64,000 bases of DNA, from NCBI RefSeq assembly GCF_003987275.1, contig NZ_PIQF01000001.1, positions 868,001 to 932,000 of the forward strand, in the 5' to 3' direction. The position numbers and the translations under genes were made by a program. Below are positions 50,758-60,863 of the stretch, piece by piece (the first letter of the stretch is position 1; each line of letters starts with the position of its first letter). Below the pieces are notes generated by a model, which was not told the origin of the DNA, did not search any database, and worked only from the letters and a program-made list of their open reading frames with translations. The stretch is from Idiomarina seosinensis (lineage in GTDB: Bacteria; Pseudomonadota; Gammaproteobacteria; Enterobacterales; Alteromonadaceae).

Positions 50758-53646
50758 ATGCCTGCGCTAAAACGTCACTACTTTGCCTTACTCTTCATTG
50801 TTGCTACAGCAACACCTTTTAGCAGTCACTCCCTATCATTACCCGAAGTTCAACAAGGTGAATCACTTGAGCACTTTATTCGAGAAACCTGGACCACTCG
50901 CCGGGGCTTGCCGCACAACTCAGTCAATGCAATTGTTCAGGATCAAAGTGGGTACTTGTGGTTAGGTACCTGGCAGGGACCAACCCGTTTTAACGGCCGC
51001 GACTTTACCATTTATGACGACTTACGGGTTACTGGCTTGCCCGATATTGGGATATTTACGCTAGATATTAACCCCTGCAACGGCAGTCTCTATGTTGCTG
51101 GTGCCCGTGGCGGCATTAGTCGCTACGATGAAGGCCAGTGGCTTGAATTAAAAGCGGCACCGCCATTTGTAAACCAGGTAAATGTTGACCAACAATGTAA
51201 CCTTTGGGTTGCCAGCAGTGAGCAAGGCTTACTGTTTTATGAAAACGATCAAAGAACAGCAGAATTTACCATTGATAATGGTTTACCATCGAATGCCGTC
51301 TACCAAAGCCTAATCGACGATGATGGTAATTTGTGGGCGGCAACAAACCTTGGCCTGGCCGTAAAAGCAGCTAATAACACTCAGTTTGAACTCATTGATA
51401 GCATCCCGCCTAAGTTAATCCGTGAACTTCATCGAGCGCCTGACGGACGCATTATGGTCGGTACTCAAGAGGGCGTGTATCGACAATCGAAAGGCTTTAA
51501 CTTTGACCGTTACCTGCCTGATTTTACTGCTAGTATCAGCTCGCTGCATCATTCACCAGCAGGTGATTTATGGATCGGTACATATCGACAAGGTGTGTGG
51601 CGCTTCCGCGACGGTAACATGGAGTCACTAGATGTCGACTCCGGGCTACCGAATAACCACGTACTCGATATTACGCACGATCACGAAGGCAGTGTTTGGG
51701 TATCGACCCACGGCGGCTTAGTTCAATTTCGCGATGCTTTATTTACCAGCTACACAACCGCTCACGGGCTGTCCGGCAATTACGTTCGCGCTATTTTTGA
51801 ATGGCAAGGCGGCGTATACATAGGCACCAGTAACGGCATCACCCGGATTGATAAAAACGGAAGCCACCCGGTAGCTGTTGGTACCGAATTAGAAAACCAG
51901 TCAGTGCTGTCTTTCGCTGAGCATAACGGACAGCTAGTTATTGGCACTTATACCGGGGGTGCATTCGTATGGGATGGCGAACAAATCGTTAAACACTATA
52001 ACCAAGCCAATGGTTTGCCCGACAACGAAGTTAGAAAAATTGCATCCAATAATGACGACGGATTATTTTTAGGGGGACCGGCCGGTATCAGTCATGTAAC
52101 AGCAGATACTCTGGGTCTTATAACAACCAAACATGGCCTGCACAACAATTACACCACTGCTCTAGCGTTTGACTCTAGCGGCACACTTTGGTCCGGGTCT
52201 GTAAGTGGTGTCGCTAAAATCGATATCCAACACACCGATAATGGCTTTCAGTACCAGGCGGAAGCGGTCGACCTATCGCAACTCAATGACGCCCAACTAG
52301 CGTTTCAAATTGAGGAGCAGTCGGGTTACTTATGGCTAGCCACCGATCGGGGACTGATTGCACACAAACAGGGTACCGACGACTGGCGAATTTTTAATCG
52401 CGATACTGGACTACCATTTGATAACTTCATGTCGGTGGCATTTGACGGCAAAGCAAACCTTTGGATAGGCTCCAACCGGGGAGCTCTTTTTATCCCCCAT
52501 GATGCTTTTACTAAAACTCTTAAGGATCCCTCAGTACCGCTCGAATACCAGCGTTACACAGAGGTGGACGGGATGAGCAATTCACAAATAAATAGTGGTG
52601 GCCCATCCTTGTTTCAAAGCAGTGCCGGTCGAGTGTGGTTCGCGACAGCTAATGGAGCCTCAGTGGTTGACCCGCACAACATGTCAAGGCTGGCCGAAAC
52701 TGCGCCGCCAGCGGTTATCGCACAGGTTAGTGCCGATGGCCAAGTATTAAGTTATGGCGAACAATTACCGGCTGATATTCAACGGATAACCTTTGATTAT
52801 GCAGGCCTTGGCTACCTTATGTCTGACCATATTCGCTACCAGGTTCGGTTATTGGGGTTTGATGAGGGGTGGGTTAATAAAGAGTCTGTTACGACCGCCG
52901 AGTATACCTCCTTACCCGCCAATGACTACTTGTTTCAAGTGCGGGCTTCCTACCCTGGTGGTAGTTGGAGTGAGCCAGCTACTTTTGCCTTTACCCGGTT
53001 AGAGCATTTTTGGCAACGGCCGACCACCTGGGTATTATCGGCTTTTCTGCTGGCATTAATTACTTTTATTATTGTTCGCACTCGTATTCGTTTTTTAAAC
53101 CGAAGTCGCCACCAGCTTGAGTTGATGGTTAAAGAAAAAACCACAGAGTTAGAGGCTATTGCACGCCAGGATCCATTAACAGGACTAGGTAACCGGCGTG
53201 CCTTTGATGAATATTTACAACATGAAATAAAACGGAGCCAACGGAACCATCATACACTCTCCCTAGCGATACTAGATATCGACTTTTTCAAACAAGTTAA
53301 CGATCGTTTTTTACACACGGTTGGTGACCAGGTACTGGTCGAACTTGCTCAATTATTGAGACGCGTGCTAAGAGAAGTCGATTATGCAGCACGTTGGGGG
53401 GGTGAGGAATTTGCCATTCTAATGCCTGATACAGGCCTTGAAGACGCGGTAGAAGCAGCGGACCGAATCCGTCGCGCGGTCGAACAGCATGATTTTTCCA
53501 AGCTACTGGATGATTGCCAATTAACCGTTAGTATTGGCGTTGCAAGTAATCAACACTATGCAGAACATAGTAGCTTACTGGTAGCGGCGGACCAGGCACT
53601 CTATCAGGCAAAAGCTAATGGTCGAAATAGAACGGAGTATAAATAA
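50758..53646 (+). CDS. Reg_prop/Y_Y_Y periplasmic sensor with GGDEF diguanylate cyclase
   Basis: Membrane-anchored diguanylate cyclase of 962 residues. It has a signal peptide at 1-25. Two seven-bladed beta-propellers of Reg_prop repeats span about 40-660, with repeated Gly-x-Leu-Trp-x-Gly-Thr turns. A Y_Y_Y immunoglobulin-like domain (about 680-745), one transmembrane helix (about 757-776), a short coiled coil and GGDEF (about 795-960) follow. The active site is intact, Gly-Gly-Glu-Glu-Phe at 881-885, and an inhibitory-site Arg-x-x-Asp lies five residues before it, so product inhibition is expected. Propeller sensors of this kind usually bind carbohydrates in Bacteroidetes; here the ligand is unknown. 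It overlaps the DUF885 gene by 1 bp. Confidence 0.95.
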   Translation: MPALKRHYFALLFIVATATPFSSHSLSLPEVQQGESLEHFIRETWTTRRGLPHNSVNAIVQDQSGYLWLGTWQGPTRFNGRDFTIYDDLRVTGLPDIGIFTLDINPCNGSLYVAGARGGISRYDEGQWLELKAAPPFVNQVNVDQQCNLWVASSEQGLLFYENDQRTAEFTIDNGLPSNAVYQSLIDDDGNLWAATNLGLAVKAANNTQFELIDSIPPKLIRELHRAPDGRIMVGTQEGVYRQSKGFNFDRYLPDFTASISSLHHSPAGDLWIGTYRQGVWRFRDGNMESLDVDSGLPNNHVLDITHDHEGSVWVSTHGGLVQFRDALFTSYTTAHGLSGNYVRAIFEWQGGVYIGTSNGITRIDKNGSHPVAVGTELENQSVLSFAEHNGQLVIGTYTGGAFVWDGEQIVKHYNQANGLPDNEVRKIASNNDDGLFLGGPAGISHVTADTLGLITTKHGLHNNYTTALAFDSSGTLWSGSVSGVAKIDIQHTDNGFQYQAEAVDLSQLNDAQLAFQIEEQSGYLWLATDRGLIAHKQGTDDWRIFNRDTGLPFDNFMSVAFDGKANLWIGSNRGALFIPHDAFTKTLKDPSVPLEYQRYTEVDGMSNSQINSGGPSLFQSSAGRVWFATANGASVVDPHNMSRLAETAPPAVIAQVSADGQVLSYGEQLPADIQRITFDYAGLGYLMSDHIRYQVRLLGFDEGWVNKESVTTAEYTSLPANDYLFQVRASYPGGSWSEPATFAFTRLEHFWQRPTTWVLSAFLLALITFIIVRTRIRFLNRSRHQLELMVKEKTTELEAIARQDPLTGLGNRRAFDEYLQHEIKRSQRNHHTLSLAILDIDFFKQVNDRFLHTVGDQVLVELAQLLRRVLREVDYAARWGGEEFAILMPDTGLEDAVEAADRIRRAVEQHDFSKLLDDCQLTVSIGVASNQHYAEHSSLLVAADQALYQAKANGRNRTEYK

Positions 53647-55466
53647 TGCTAAAGAAAGCCCTAGTGGCACTCTCTGTAGCTGGCTTTATCGGCAGCTGTG
53701 GTGATACCGCCGGAAACAACTCAGGTAGCTCTGGTCAAAGCAGTTCGTCAATAACTCAGGTATCCACCAGTGACAAATTGCAGCAGCTCTATGCCGACTA
53801 TTTTAATGAACAATTTGAGCTTGATCCGTTACTGGCAACCTACATTGGCGAAAAAGGCTATAACGACCAATTACCAAATTTTTTATCGCCAGAACATTTA
53901 CGCAAAAAACGCCAGTTTGAACAAAAATACCTTGATAGAATTAATTCGGTCGATCCGGCCACGCTTACAGACTCAGCTCGAATCAGTTACAACATTTTTA
54001 AAGGCGATCGGGAAATGGCGCTGCGTGGTATGCAGTTTCCTTCCGAGTTAATTCCCATTAATCAATTTTATAACTTAGCCAACCAGCTTGCTATGCTTGG
54101 TTCAGGCACATCGGCACAACCTTTTTCCGATTATCAGGATTACAGCGATTGGGCGAGCCGTATGCAACAAATCCCCGCACTGTTGGAGCAGGCCCGCGAA
54201 AACATGCAACAGGGGATAGAACGGGATATCGTGCAACCTCGAGTTCTAATTGAAAAGGCTATCCCGCAAATAGGGGCACATATTGTAGAGGACGTTGAAC
54301 AGAGTATTTTTTGGCATCCGATTAATGACCTTCCCGCAACGCTATCTGACAGAGAGCAACAGCAAATAACCGAGCACTACCGAACAATCATTAGTCAGCA
54401 AGTAATTCCGGCCTACCAGCAGTTGCGTAACTACCTGGCCAATGATTATTTACCCCATACACGCACCGAATCATTTGGTATTGGGCAACTGCCAGCAGGC
54501 AAAGGCTGGTATCAATACCAAATTGAAGCAAATACTTCGACCAGCCTCACCGCTAGCGAGATTCATGCCCTTGGCAAATCAGAGGTTCACCGTATTCAAG
54601 ATAAAATGCGCGATATTATGGAGAAAATTAACTTTAAGGGCGACTTGCAGGATTTTTTTGACTTTATGACCAACGACACGCAGTTTATCTATGACAGTGG
54701 TGAAGCCATGATAGAAGACTATAAGTCGTTACGCAGTAAAGTGGATAAGCGTCTTCCACGGCTCTTTAATATATTCCCTGAAGCCAATTATGAAGTTCGT
54801 AAAGTGGAAGAGTTCCGCGAGCAATCAGCAAGCTCCGGCTCCTATCAACCTGCACCAACCGATAATTCTCGGCCCGCCGTCTTTTATCTGAATACCTACG
54901 ATTTAGCATCTCGCCCGACTTGGGCCAAGACAGCGTTATTTTTACACGAAGCCGCACCTGGACATCATTTTCAGATTTCTATTCAGCAACAGCTAAACGA
55001 CTTACCTAAATTCAGAAAGTTTGGCCGTGAAACGGCCTACATAGAGGGCTGGGGACTATACGCCGAATCACTGGGCCAGGAATTAGGCTTATACGATGAT
55101 CCCTACCAACATTTTGGCGCCTTAGCCGCAGAATTATGGCGTTCAATTAGGCTGGTTACCGACACCGGTATTCACAGTAAAGGCTGGAGCCGCCAGCAAG
55201 TACTTGAGTATATGTATCAAAATGCGCCGGTTGCTGAAGCCCGGGCTGTGTCCGAAGCAGAGCGGTTTATGGCGTTACCTGGACAAGCGTTGGGTTATAA
55301 AATTGGTCAGTTGAAAATTGCTGAATTACGCCGTGAAGCGAAACGCAAATTGGGTGATAAATTTGATATTAAAGCGTTCCACCGGGTTGTACTAGAAGAC
55401 GGTGCTGTGCCACTGATTGTGTTGCAACAAAAAGTAAAACGTTGGATCATCAATCTGCGCATCTAG
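53646..55466 (+). CDS. DUF885 family lipoprotein, putative zinc metallopeptidase
   Basis: Exported lipoprotein of 606 residues. The signal ends in a lipobox (Phe-Ile-Gly-Ser-Cys, Cys18), followed by a Ser/Gly-rich linker. The DUF885 domain fills the rest and carries the zinc-peptidase-like pair His434-Glu435-Ala-Ala-Pro-Gly-His440-His441, with Tyr-Ile-Glu-Gly-Trp-Gly-Leu-Tyr-Ala-Glu downstream providing the third ligand. This pattern suggests a gluzincin related to M32/M3 enzymes. TAATG coupling to the sensor cyclase makes the two a unit, so the peptidase may act on, or supply ligands to, that sensor. No substrate is known to me for this family. Confidence 0.9.
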   Translation: MLKKALVALSVAGFIGSCGDTAGNNSGSSGQSSSSITQVSTSDKLQQLYADYFNEQFELDPLLATYIGEKGYNDQLPNFLSPEHLRKKRQFEQKYLDRINSVDPATLTDSARISYNIFKGDREMALRGMQFPSELIPINQFYNLANQLAMLGSGTSAQPFSDYQDYSDWASRMQQIPALLEQARENMQQGIERDIVQPRVLIEKAIPQIGAHIVEDVEQSIFWHPINDLPATLSDREQQQITEHYRTIISQQVIPAYQQLRNYLANDYLPHTRTESFGIGQLPAGKGWYQYQIEANTSTSLTASEIHALGKSEVHRIQDKMRDIMEKINFKGDLQDFFDFMTNDTQFIYDSGEAMIEDYKSLRSKVDKRLPRLFNIFPEANYEVRKVEEFREQSASSGSYQPAPTDNSRPAVFYLNTYDLASRPTWAKTALFLHEAAPGHHFQISIQQQLNDLPKFRKFGRETAYIEGWGLYAESLGQELGLYDDPYQHFGALAAELWRSIRLVTDTGIHSKGWSRQQVLEYMYQNAPVAEARAVSEAERFMALPGQALGYKIGQLKIAELRREAKRKLGDKFDIKAFHRVVLEDGAVPLIVLQQKVKRWIINLRI

Positions 55467-55468
55467 CG

Positions 55469-56836
55469 CTAAAGTAAATGCTCCACCGGCAAGCGCGCCG
55501 TTAACCAGACCACAATGCGGCGCGCCAAACCGGCTTCCGGTTCTTTATAATAACGTTTAGCAGGCACCTGACTTTTATCCAGCCAATACAGTTTATAAAA
55601 GCGGTTCAACCTTGGCTGAAAACTCTTTAGCGGTAACTCATGCTCAAAAATTTCATTAATCTTATCGGCTAACTTCGGTGATTGGATAACCAGTCCAGCT
55701 TCCGTATTTATTTGCGCTGAACGGGGATCAAAGTTGAATGAGCCCACGAATACCAACTTGCCATCAACGGTCACGGTTTTCGCGTGCAGACTGGAAGCAG
55801 AGCGGCGAAAATACGGCAGTAGCTTTTTCGAATCTTGATGGTCATCGTGCAACCGCCTCAGCTCATACAGCTTAATCCCCGCCATCAACAATCGACGTCT
55901 GCTGCGTTGGTAACCAGCGTGCACTGCCGGCACATCGGTTGCTGACAGAGAATTGGTTAATACCTGAATATCGACACCACTATCACTTAATTGTTCGAGT
56001 TCCCGAACGCCATTACTGGTCGGAACAAAGTATGGTGATACCATCCGTATTTGCCGTTTAGCCTGCCCTAATACGCGCGTCATTTGCTGTGTTAACAACC
56101 GTTGTGGCTTTCGATCAATCGTCGCTTTCAACGGGTCATCACTAACCCAGTGCGCTCGAACCGGTAACCAAGACTCGTCAGAAGGCTGCGTTTTTAACGG
56201 CTCTTTTAACACATAGTCTCGCAATTGCTTAGCCTCGTCCCTAAGTTGGTGGCGACGCCAGCTGTTCAAAAAAGTCTCGGTTTGGCTCCGACCCGAAATA
56301 TTGCTTAACTCGACCGCTAAGTCACAGTCCCAATAGCTCTGCCAATCATGACTGATCGAATTAACCACTTCGCCTCGCACTGCCACGTCTAAATCGGAAA
56401 ACAGCTCACCGGCGTGGGTGCCAAAGTATTCGTCACCGACATTACGTCCGCCGACAACGGCGAGCTGGTCATCGATAATTAACGCTTTATTATGCATACG
56501 CCGGTTTAAGCGTCGAAAGTCGGTTATCCAGTTAAGCCAGCGCATACGGCGATGCTTTAATGGATTGAATAATTTGATACTGATATTGCTTAAATGTTGT
56601 ATGTCGCGCAACAGAGTTTCTAGCGTCTTGCTGTGAAAGTCATCCAACAACAAATAGATATTTACTCCGCGTTTGCTCGCCTTAACCAACTCGTTCAGTA
56701 AAGTCAGTCCGCTAATATCATCACGCCACAAATAATATTGTAACTTGATCGAGCGCTGCGCCTGACGACATAACCTCACTCGCTCCAGTAAGCTGTCGTG
56801 AGCACCATCAAGTAACAGTAGCTTAGCGCTTTTCAT
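55469..56836 (-). CDS. Phospholipase D superfamily protein, cardiolipin synthase-like
   Basis: A 455-residue PLD-fold protein with two HKD motifs: His115-x-Lys117-x4-Asp122 followed by Gly-Gly-Arg-Asn, and His351-x-Lys353-x4-Asp358 followed by Gly-Ser-Phe-Asn. These are the paired catalytic sites of cardiolipin synthases and related phosphatidyltransferases. No N-terminal transmembrane segment is present, so it is closer to ClsB/ClsC-like soluble forms or to PLD nucleases. It overlaps the VWA gene by 1 bp and is last in the kinase-MoxR-VWA operon. It converges with DUF885 with only 2 bp between the stops. Confidence 0.9.
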   Translation of the reverse strand: MKSAKLLLLDGAHDSLLERVRLCRQAQRSIKLQYYLWRDDISGLTLLNELVKASKRGVNIYLLLDDFHSKTLETLLRDIQHLSNISIKLFNPLKHRRMRWLNWITDFRRLNRRMHNKALIIDDQLAVVGGRNVGDEYFGTHAGELFSDLDVAVRGEVVNSISHDWQSYWDCDLAVELSNISGRSQTETFLNSWRRHQLRDEAKQLRDYVLKEPLKTQPSDESWLPVRAHWVSDDPLKATIDRKPQRLLTQQMTRVLGQAKRQIRMVSPYFVPTSNGVRELEQLSDSGVDIQVLTNSLSATDVPAVHAGYQRSRRRLLMAGIKLYELRRLHDDHQDSKKLLPYFRRSASSLHAKTVTVDGKLVFVGSFNFDPRSAQINTEAGLVIQSPKLADKINEIFEHELPLKSFQPRLNRFYKLYWLDKSQVPAKRYYKEPEAGLARRIVVWLTARLPVEHLL

Positions 56837-58005
56837 TACTTGATAGTATCCGTGGCTTGCTGTAAGCCATTTAGCGTTAATGGTTGCATTCTTCCCTGCA
56901 TCAATTGGTTAATCATCCGCACTGAATGATAATATCCCCAATATCTCTCCGGCTGTGGATTAAGCCAAACCGCTTTAGTAAACTTTTTAAGCAAGCGTTT
57001 TAACCAAACTTCGCCAGGCTCTTCATTCCAGTGTTCAACACTGCCGCCGGGATAGGCAATTTCGTATGGACCCATAGTCGCATCGCCAACAACAATTAAT
57101 TTATAATCATCACCATAAGTTTGGATGACCTGCTCGGTCGGTACCTGTTCTGTGCGTCGACGCTGATTGCTTCGCCACAACCCCTCGTATGGACAATTAT
57201 GGAAGTAATAAAGCTCTAGATGGCGAAATTCGCCTTTTAGCGCTGTAAACAACTGCTGAACCTGATAAATATGATCATCCATTGAGCCACCGACATCCAA
57301 TAACAATAAAATTTTTACAGCATTATGTCGTTCCGACTGCCATTGCAAATCCAACAAACCACCTTGGCGCGCCGTCGCTTTTAAAGTTCCTTCTATATCA
57401 AGCTCAGTTGGAGCACCGGTGCGAGCAAATTGACGTAGGTTGCGGAGCGCTATCTGATAGCTACGTTGTTCCAGGCTCGCGTCTTCATCCAAATCACGAA
57501 ATTCGCGCTTATCCCAAACTTTTGCAGCGCTACGATTGCGATTGCCCTGCTGCCCAATGCGAATACCGCCAGGATGATAGCCATAGGCGCCATAAGGCGA
57601 TGTACCGCCGGTACCTATCCATTTAGAGCCTCCCTGGTGACGCTCCTGTTGCTCCTGCAAGCGTTCGTGAAAACTTTTTAATAATTCATCCAAGCTTCCA
57701 AGCTGCTTAACTTTCTCCTTTTCTTCGTCACTGAGTTCTCGTTTCAATGCATTTTCTAACCAGTCCGCGGGAATTTTCTCCGTTACATCCACTTGCGCAA
57801 CCCGCTCGACATATTCGCTGAAGGCGCGGTCAAAGCGATCATAGAGACTCTCATCTTTCACTAAGATTAAGCGACTGATGTAATAAAACTCGTCGACATC
57901 CGCAAACACCACTCGCCGACTTAAAGCCTCCAGTAAATCGAGCCACTCAGTGATCGTGGTTTTTACCCCGTGGCTTCTAAGTAGTTGAAAAAATTCAATT
58001 AACAC
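56836..58005 (-). CDS. VWA-domain protein (CoxE-like), partner of the MoxR ATPase
   Basis: Cytosolic 389-residue protein. The N-terminal half is helical and charged, followed by a Gly/Tyr-rich linker (about 125-151). The C-terminal von Willebrand A domain starts near 228, with the metal-site motif Asp237-Val-Gly-Gly-Ser241; the middle Ser of the canonical Asp-x-Ser-x-Ser is Gly here. Such proteins pair with MoxR-type AAA ATPases to insert cofactors or remodel complexes. It overlaps the MoxR gene by 11 bp. The Gly substitution may weaken metal binding; this is an inference. Confidence 0.9.
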   Translation of the reverse strand: MLIEFFQLLRSHGVKTTITEWLDLLEALSRRVVFADVDEFYYISRLILVKDESLYDRFDRAFSEYVERVAQVDVTEKIPADWLENALKRELSDEEKEKVKQLGSLDELLKSFHERLQEQQERHQGGSKWIGTGGTSPYGAYGYHPGGIRIGQQGNRNRSAAKVWDKREFRDLDEDASLEQRSYQIALRNLRQFARTGAPTELDIEGTLKATARQGGLLDLQWQSERHNAVKILLLLDVGGSMDDHIYQVQQLFTALKGEFRHLELYYFHNCPYEGLWRSNQRRRTEQVPTEQVIQTYGDDYKLIVVGDATMGPYEIAYPGGSVEHWNEEPGEVWLKRLLKKFTKAVWLNPQPERYWGYYHSVRMINQLMQGRMQPLTLNGLQQATDTIK

Positions 58006-58825
58006 GGCGAACTCGTTCGACTAATTCAACATCTTGTTCGTGCTTTAACAAAGCTCCGGTCAAGGGTAACGCACTGCCCTGTTGGCGCGACTGGCGCAAT
58101 TGCTCAGCATCAATATCTTCGGCCACCAACAAGCGAATCCAGTCGAGCAATTCAGAGGTTGACGGCTTTTTCTTCATCCCCGGTATTTGCCGCAAGTCAA
58201 AAAATAACTCTAGCGCCTCAGTTAACAGCTGCGGCTGCAGGTTAGGAAAGTGAACTTGCGCGATCTGTGCCAACGTTTGCTCATCAGGAAATTGAATAAA
58301 ATGGAAAAAACAACGACGCAGAAAAGCATCTGGCAATGCCTTCTCATTATTTGATGTAATAATCACAATCGGCCGTTGTTGCGCCTCAATGTGTTCTCCT
58401 GTTTCGTAGACATGAAACGCCATTTGATCAAGCTCATGCAGCAGATCATTTGGAAACTCTATATCCGCTTTATCAATCTCATCGATAAGCAATACTGGCC
58501 TTTTACTCGCGGTAAACGACTGCCACAATTTACCGGGCTTAATATAATTACTAATATCGTGAACTTTATCACTACCCAGCTGACTATCACGCAGACGCGA
58601 CACCGCATCATACTCGTAGAGCCCTTGTTGTGCTTTAGTCGTTGACTTTATTGACCATTGCAGCAAATCAGCGTCTAACGAATCCGCAAGCTCCTGAGCT
58701 AATCGAGTTTTACCGGTACCTGGCTCACCCTTTAACAATAAAGGCTTCTCCAGCGTCACTGCGGCATTCACGGCCGCCGCCAGTTGATCAGATACGATGT
58801 AGCTATCAGTACTACTAAATGCCAT
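57995..58825 (-). CDS. MoxR-type AAA+ ATPase
   Basis: ATPase of 276 residues of the MoxR/CbbQ chaperone branch. Walker A is Gly33-Glu-Pro-Gly-Thr-Gly-Lys39-Thr40. Walker B is Leu-Leu-Ile-Asp115-Glu116. The sensor 1 motif Ile-Thr-Ser-Asn-Asn follows near residue 155, and an arginine finger lies in Ala-Phe-Leu-Arg-Arg-Cys. AAGGA precedes the ATG. It is placed between a hybrid kinase gene (18 bp upstream) and its VWA partner, so a remodelling function on some membrane or enzyme complex is inferred, with the target unknown. Confidence 0.93.
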   Translation of the reverse strand: MAFSSTDSYIVSDQLAAAVNAAVTLEKPLLLKGEPGTGKTRLAQELADSLDADLLQWSIKSTTKAQQGLYEYDAVSRLRDSQLGSDKVHDISNYIKPGKLWQSFTASKRPVLLIDEIDKADIEFPNDLLHELDQMAFHVYETGEHIEAQQRPIVIITSNNEKALPDAFLRRCFFHFIQFPDEQTLAQIAQVHFPNLQPQLLTEALELFFDLRQIPGMKKKPSTSELLDWIRLLVAEDIDAEQLRQSRQQGSALPLTGALLKHEQDVELVERVRRVN

Positions 58826-58843
58826 TTTAATTCCTTTGGTTTG

Positions 58844-60781
58844 TTACTTAATACGATTTAAAACTTGCGCCAAATCCTCTTTTACAAAGGGTTTAGTGAG
58901 ATAGTCGTCCATTCCCGATTGTAACGCCAGACTTCGTGTATCGTGAAACGCATTGGCGGTTAGCGCAATAATATAAGGTTGCTGAATTTCGAGCGCACGA
59001 ATTTGTTGAGTGGTCTGCATACCGTCCATACCGGGCATGTGTAGATCCATAAAAATTGCGTCAAATACTTCTGCGCTTAGTTGCTCCAGAGCTTGTTGAC
59101 CGCTCTCTACTGCAGCTACCTGCTGGCCTAAACTTACCAGCATTTCACGCACAATCATTTGGTTAATCGTATTGTCATCGACTACCAATATATTCATCGT
59201 TGGAAGTTCCGGTAATGGCAACTCGGCGAGCTGCTGATGACTTAACGACCCGCCGAAATGAACAGCCATGGGTAAGCATACCGTAAAACACGATCCCTCA
59301 CCGAGCTCGCTATCAACCTGAATAGTGCCACTAAGTAATTGTACTAAATTACGCACGATCGCTAAGCCGAGTCCGCTGCCCTGTTGTGATTTATTCAGGC
59401 CGTCATCTTCCTGTTCGAACAGTTGCCAGATTCTCCGCGTATCACGAATCCCGCTACCACTGTCTATAATCTTAATCTCTAGCTCTCCTTTGCGCTTATT
59501 CTCGGCGAGCCACTGTGCTTTAATAGCTATTTGCCCTTCATCGGTAAATTTAATGGCATTACTTACCAGGTTGCTGATGATCTGAATAAGCCGGGAATGG
59601 TCAGTAATTGTTTGCTTGGGCAGTGCGCCTTCAACCTGCAACGAAAAACTAAGGCACTTTTCTTTTATACGTTGCTCAAACAACAAACGAACATGCTGCA
59701 ATATATGCTCAATGCTGTGCGTTCCCAGTTTTATTTTAAGCTGACCTTCTTCCGCTCGTGTTAAATCGAGTAGATCATTCAGGGTATTCAGCAGATAGTC
59801 ACCACTATTTTTAATGGTCGTCAACAAACCCTGTTGATATGGCGTCACATCCGTTCCCTCAAGCACCGACGCCAGTCCTAAAATGCCATGCAAAGGAGTT
59901 CTTATTTCGTGGGACATATTAGCCAGAAAAACGTTTTTTGCATGAGCAGCGCGGCGCGCATCTAGTTCTGCTTGCTTTTGCTCTGTAACGTCGGTAATTG
60001 TGCCAGCATAGCGCAATACATCGCCATTACCGTCACGTTCGATGATACGTCCGCGATCTAACACATAAATCCAGCGGCCATTGCGGTGCAGCATCCGGTA
60101 TTCGCTTTCGTAAAATGGCGTTCTGCCCTGTAAGTGATCAGTCAGCGCGTCAATGACTCGTTGATAATCCTCTTCGTGAACGCGGTTTGACCAGGTTTTA
60201 ATATCTCGTTCCAACTCATCCAGCTCAAACCCAAAAATATTTGCCCAACGCTGATTAAATTCAGTACGACCTGTCTGTGGATTCCACTCCCAAGTACCCA
60301 GGCGAGTCGCATCTAATAGTAAGCTCAGTCGATTACGTTCCGTCTCAAGCCTAAGTTCCAGCTCTTTACGTTCGGTAATATCAATTAAATACCCAAATAA
60401 TAGGTAAACATTATTTTCATGATCGGTTTTAACAACGGTGGTGTCAGTAACCCAGACATAATGCCCCTGTTTGTGCTTAACCCGATAATCTTGATGTGTT
60501 AGCCGGTAGCCCGTTTCCCCAGATTTAAGTAGTTCTACTTCTTGATTAACACGGTCGTGATCGTCTTCATGAATAAGAAATTTAAAGTGCACGTCACGCC
60601 GTAAAAATTCTTCTTTTGAGTAACCAAAAACAGAACTGACATTTTCCGAAACATATCGCACCGGCCACAGCTCTGTGTCTTCCCAAACAAACACAGATAG
60701 ACCCGTACCGGCGTTAATTAGTTCTTCTAAACTTTCGCCGGTAACCGGTTCTGGTTCATAAGGATACAAAGTTGTTGTCAT
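58844..60781 (-). CDS. Soluble PAS-PAS hybrid histidine kinase with receiver domain
   Basis: Cytosolic sensor kinase of 645 residues without membrane helices. It has two PAS/PAC domains of the PAS_3 type (about 20-140 and 150-275), HisKA with phospho-acceptor His291 in Met-Ser-His-Glu-Ile-Arg-Thr-Pro, HATPase (about 395-510; Gly-Ser-Gly-Leu-Gly-Leu-Ala-Ile) and a receiver domain (about 525-645) with acceptor Asp579 and Lys630. No separate response regulator is encoded next to it, so output goes to a distant partner or phosphotransfer protein. It is the first gene of the leftward MoxR-VWA-PLD unit. The ribosome site is weak. Confidence 0.95.
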   Translation of the reverse strand: MTTTLYPYEPEPVTGESLEELINAGTGLSVFVWEDTELWPVRYVSENVSSVFGYSKEEFLRRDVHFKFLIHEDDHDRVNQEVELLKSGETGYRLTHQDYRVKHKQGHYVWVTDTTVVKTDHENNVYLLFGYLIDITERKELELRLETERNRLSLLLDATRLGTWEWNPQTGRTEFNQRWANIFGFELDELERDIKTWSNRVHEEDYQRVIDALTDHLQGRTPFYESEYRMLHRNGRWIYVLDRGRIIERDGNGDVLRYAGTITDVTEQKQAELDARRAAHAKNVFLANMSHEIRTPLHGILGLASVLEGTDVTPYQQGLLTTIKNSGDYLLNTLNDLLDLTRAEEGQLKIKLGTHSIEHILQHVRLLFEQRIKEKCLSFSLQVEGALPKQTITDHSRLIQIISNLVSNAIKFTDEGQIAIKAQWLAENKRKGELEIKIIDSGSGIRDTRRIWQLFEQEDDGLNKSQQGSGLGLAIVRNLVQLLSGTIQVDSELGEGSCFTVCLPMAVHFGGSLSHQQLAELPLPELPTMNILVVDDNTINQMIVREMLVSLGQQVAAVESGQQALEQLSAEVFDAIFMDLHMPGMDGMQTTQQIRALEIQQPYIIALTANAFHDTRSLALQSGMDDYLTKPFVKEDLAQVLNRIK

Positions 60782-60863
60782 TGGCTATTTGCTGCTTCAC
60801 TCGGTTAAGGTACACTGAGATTAACAATAAAAATAAATCACATACAGTAAATGGCGCAAAACC

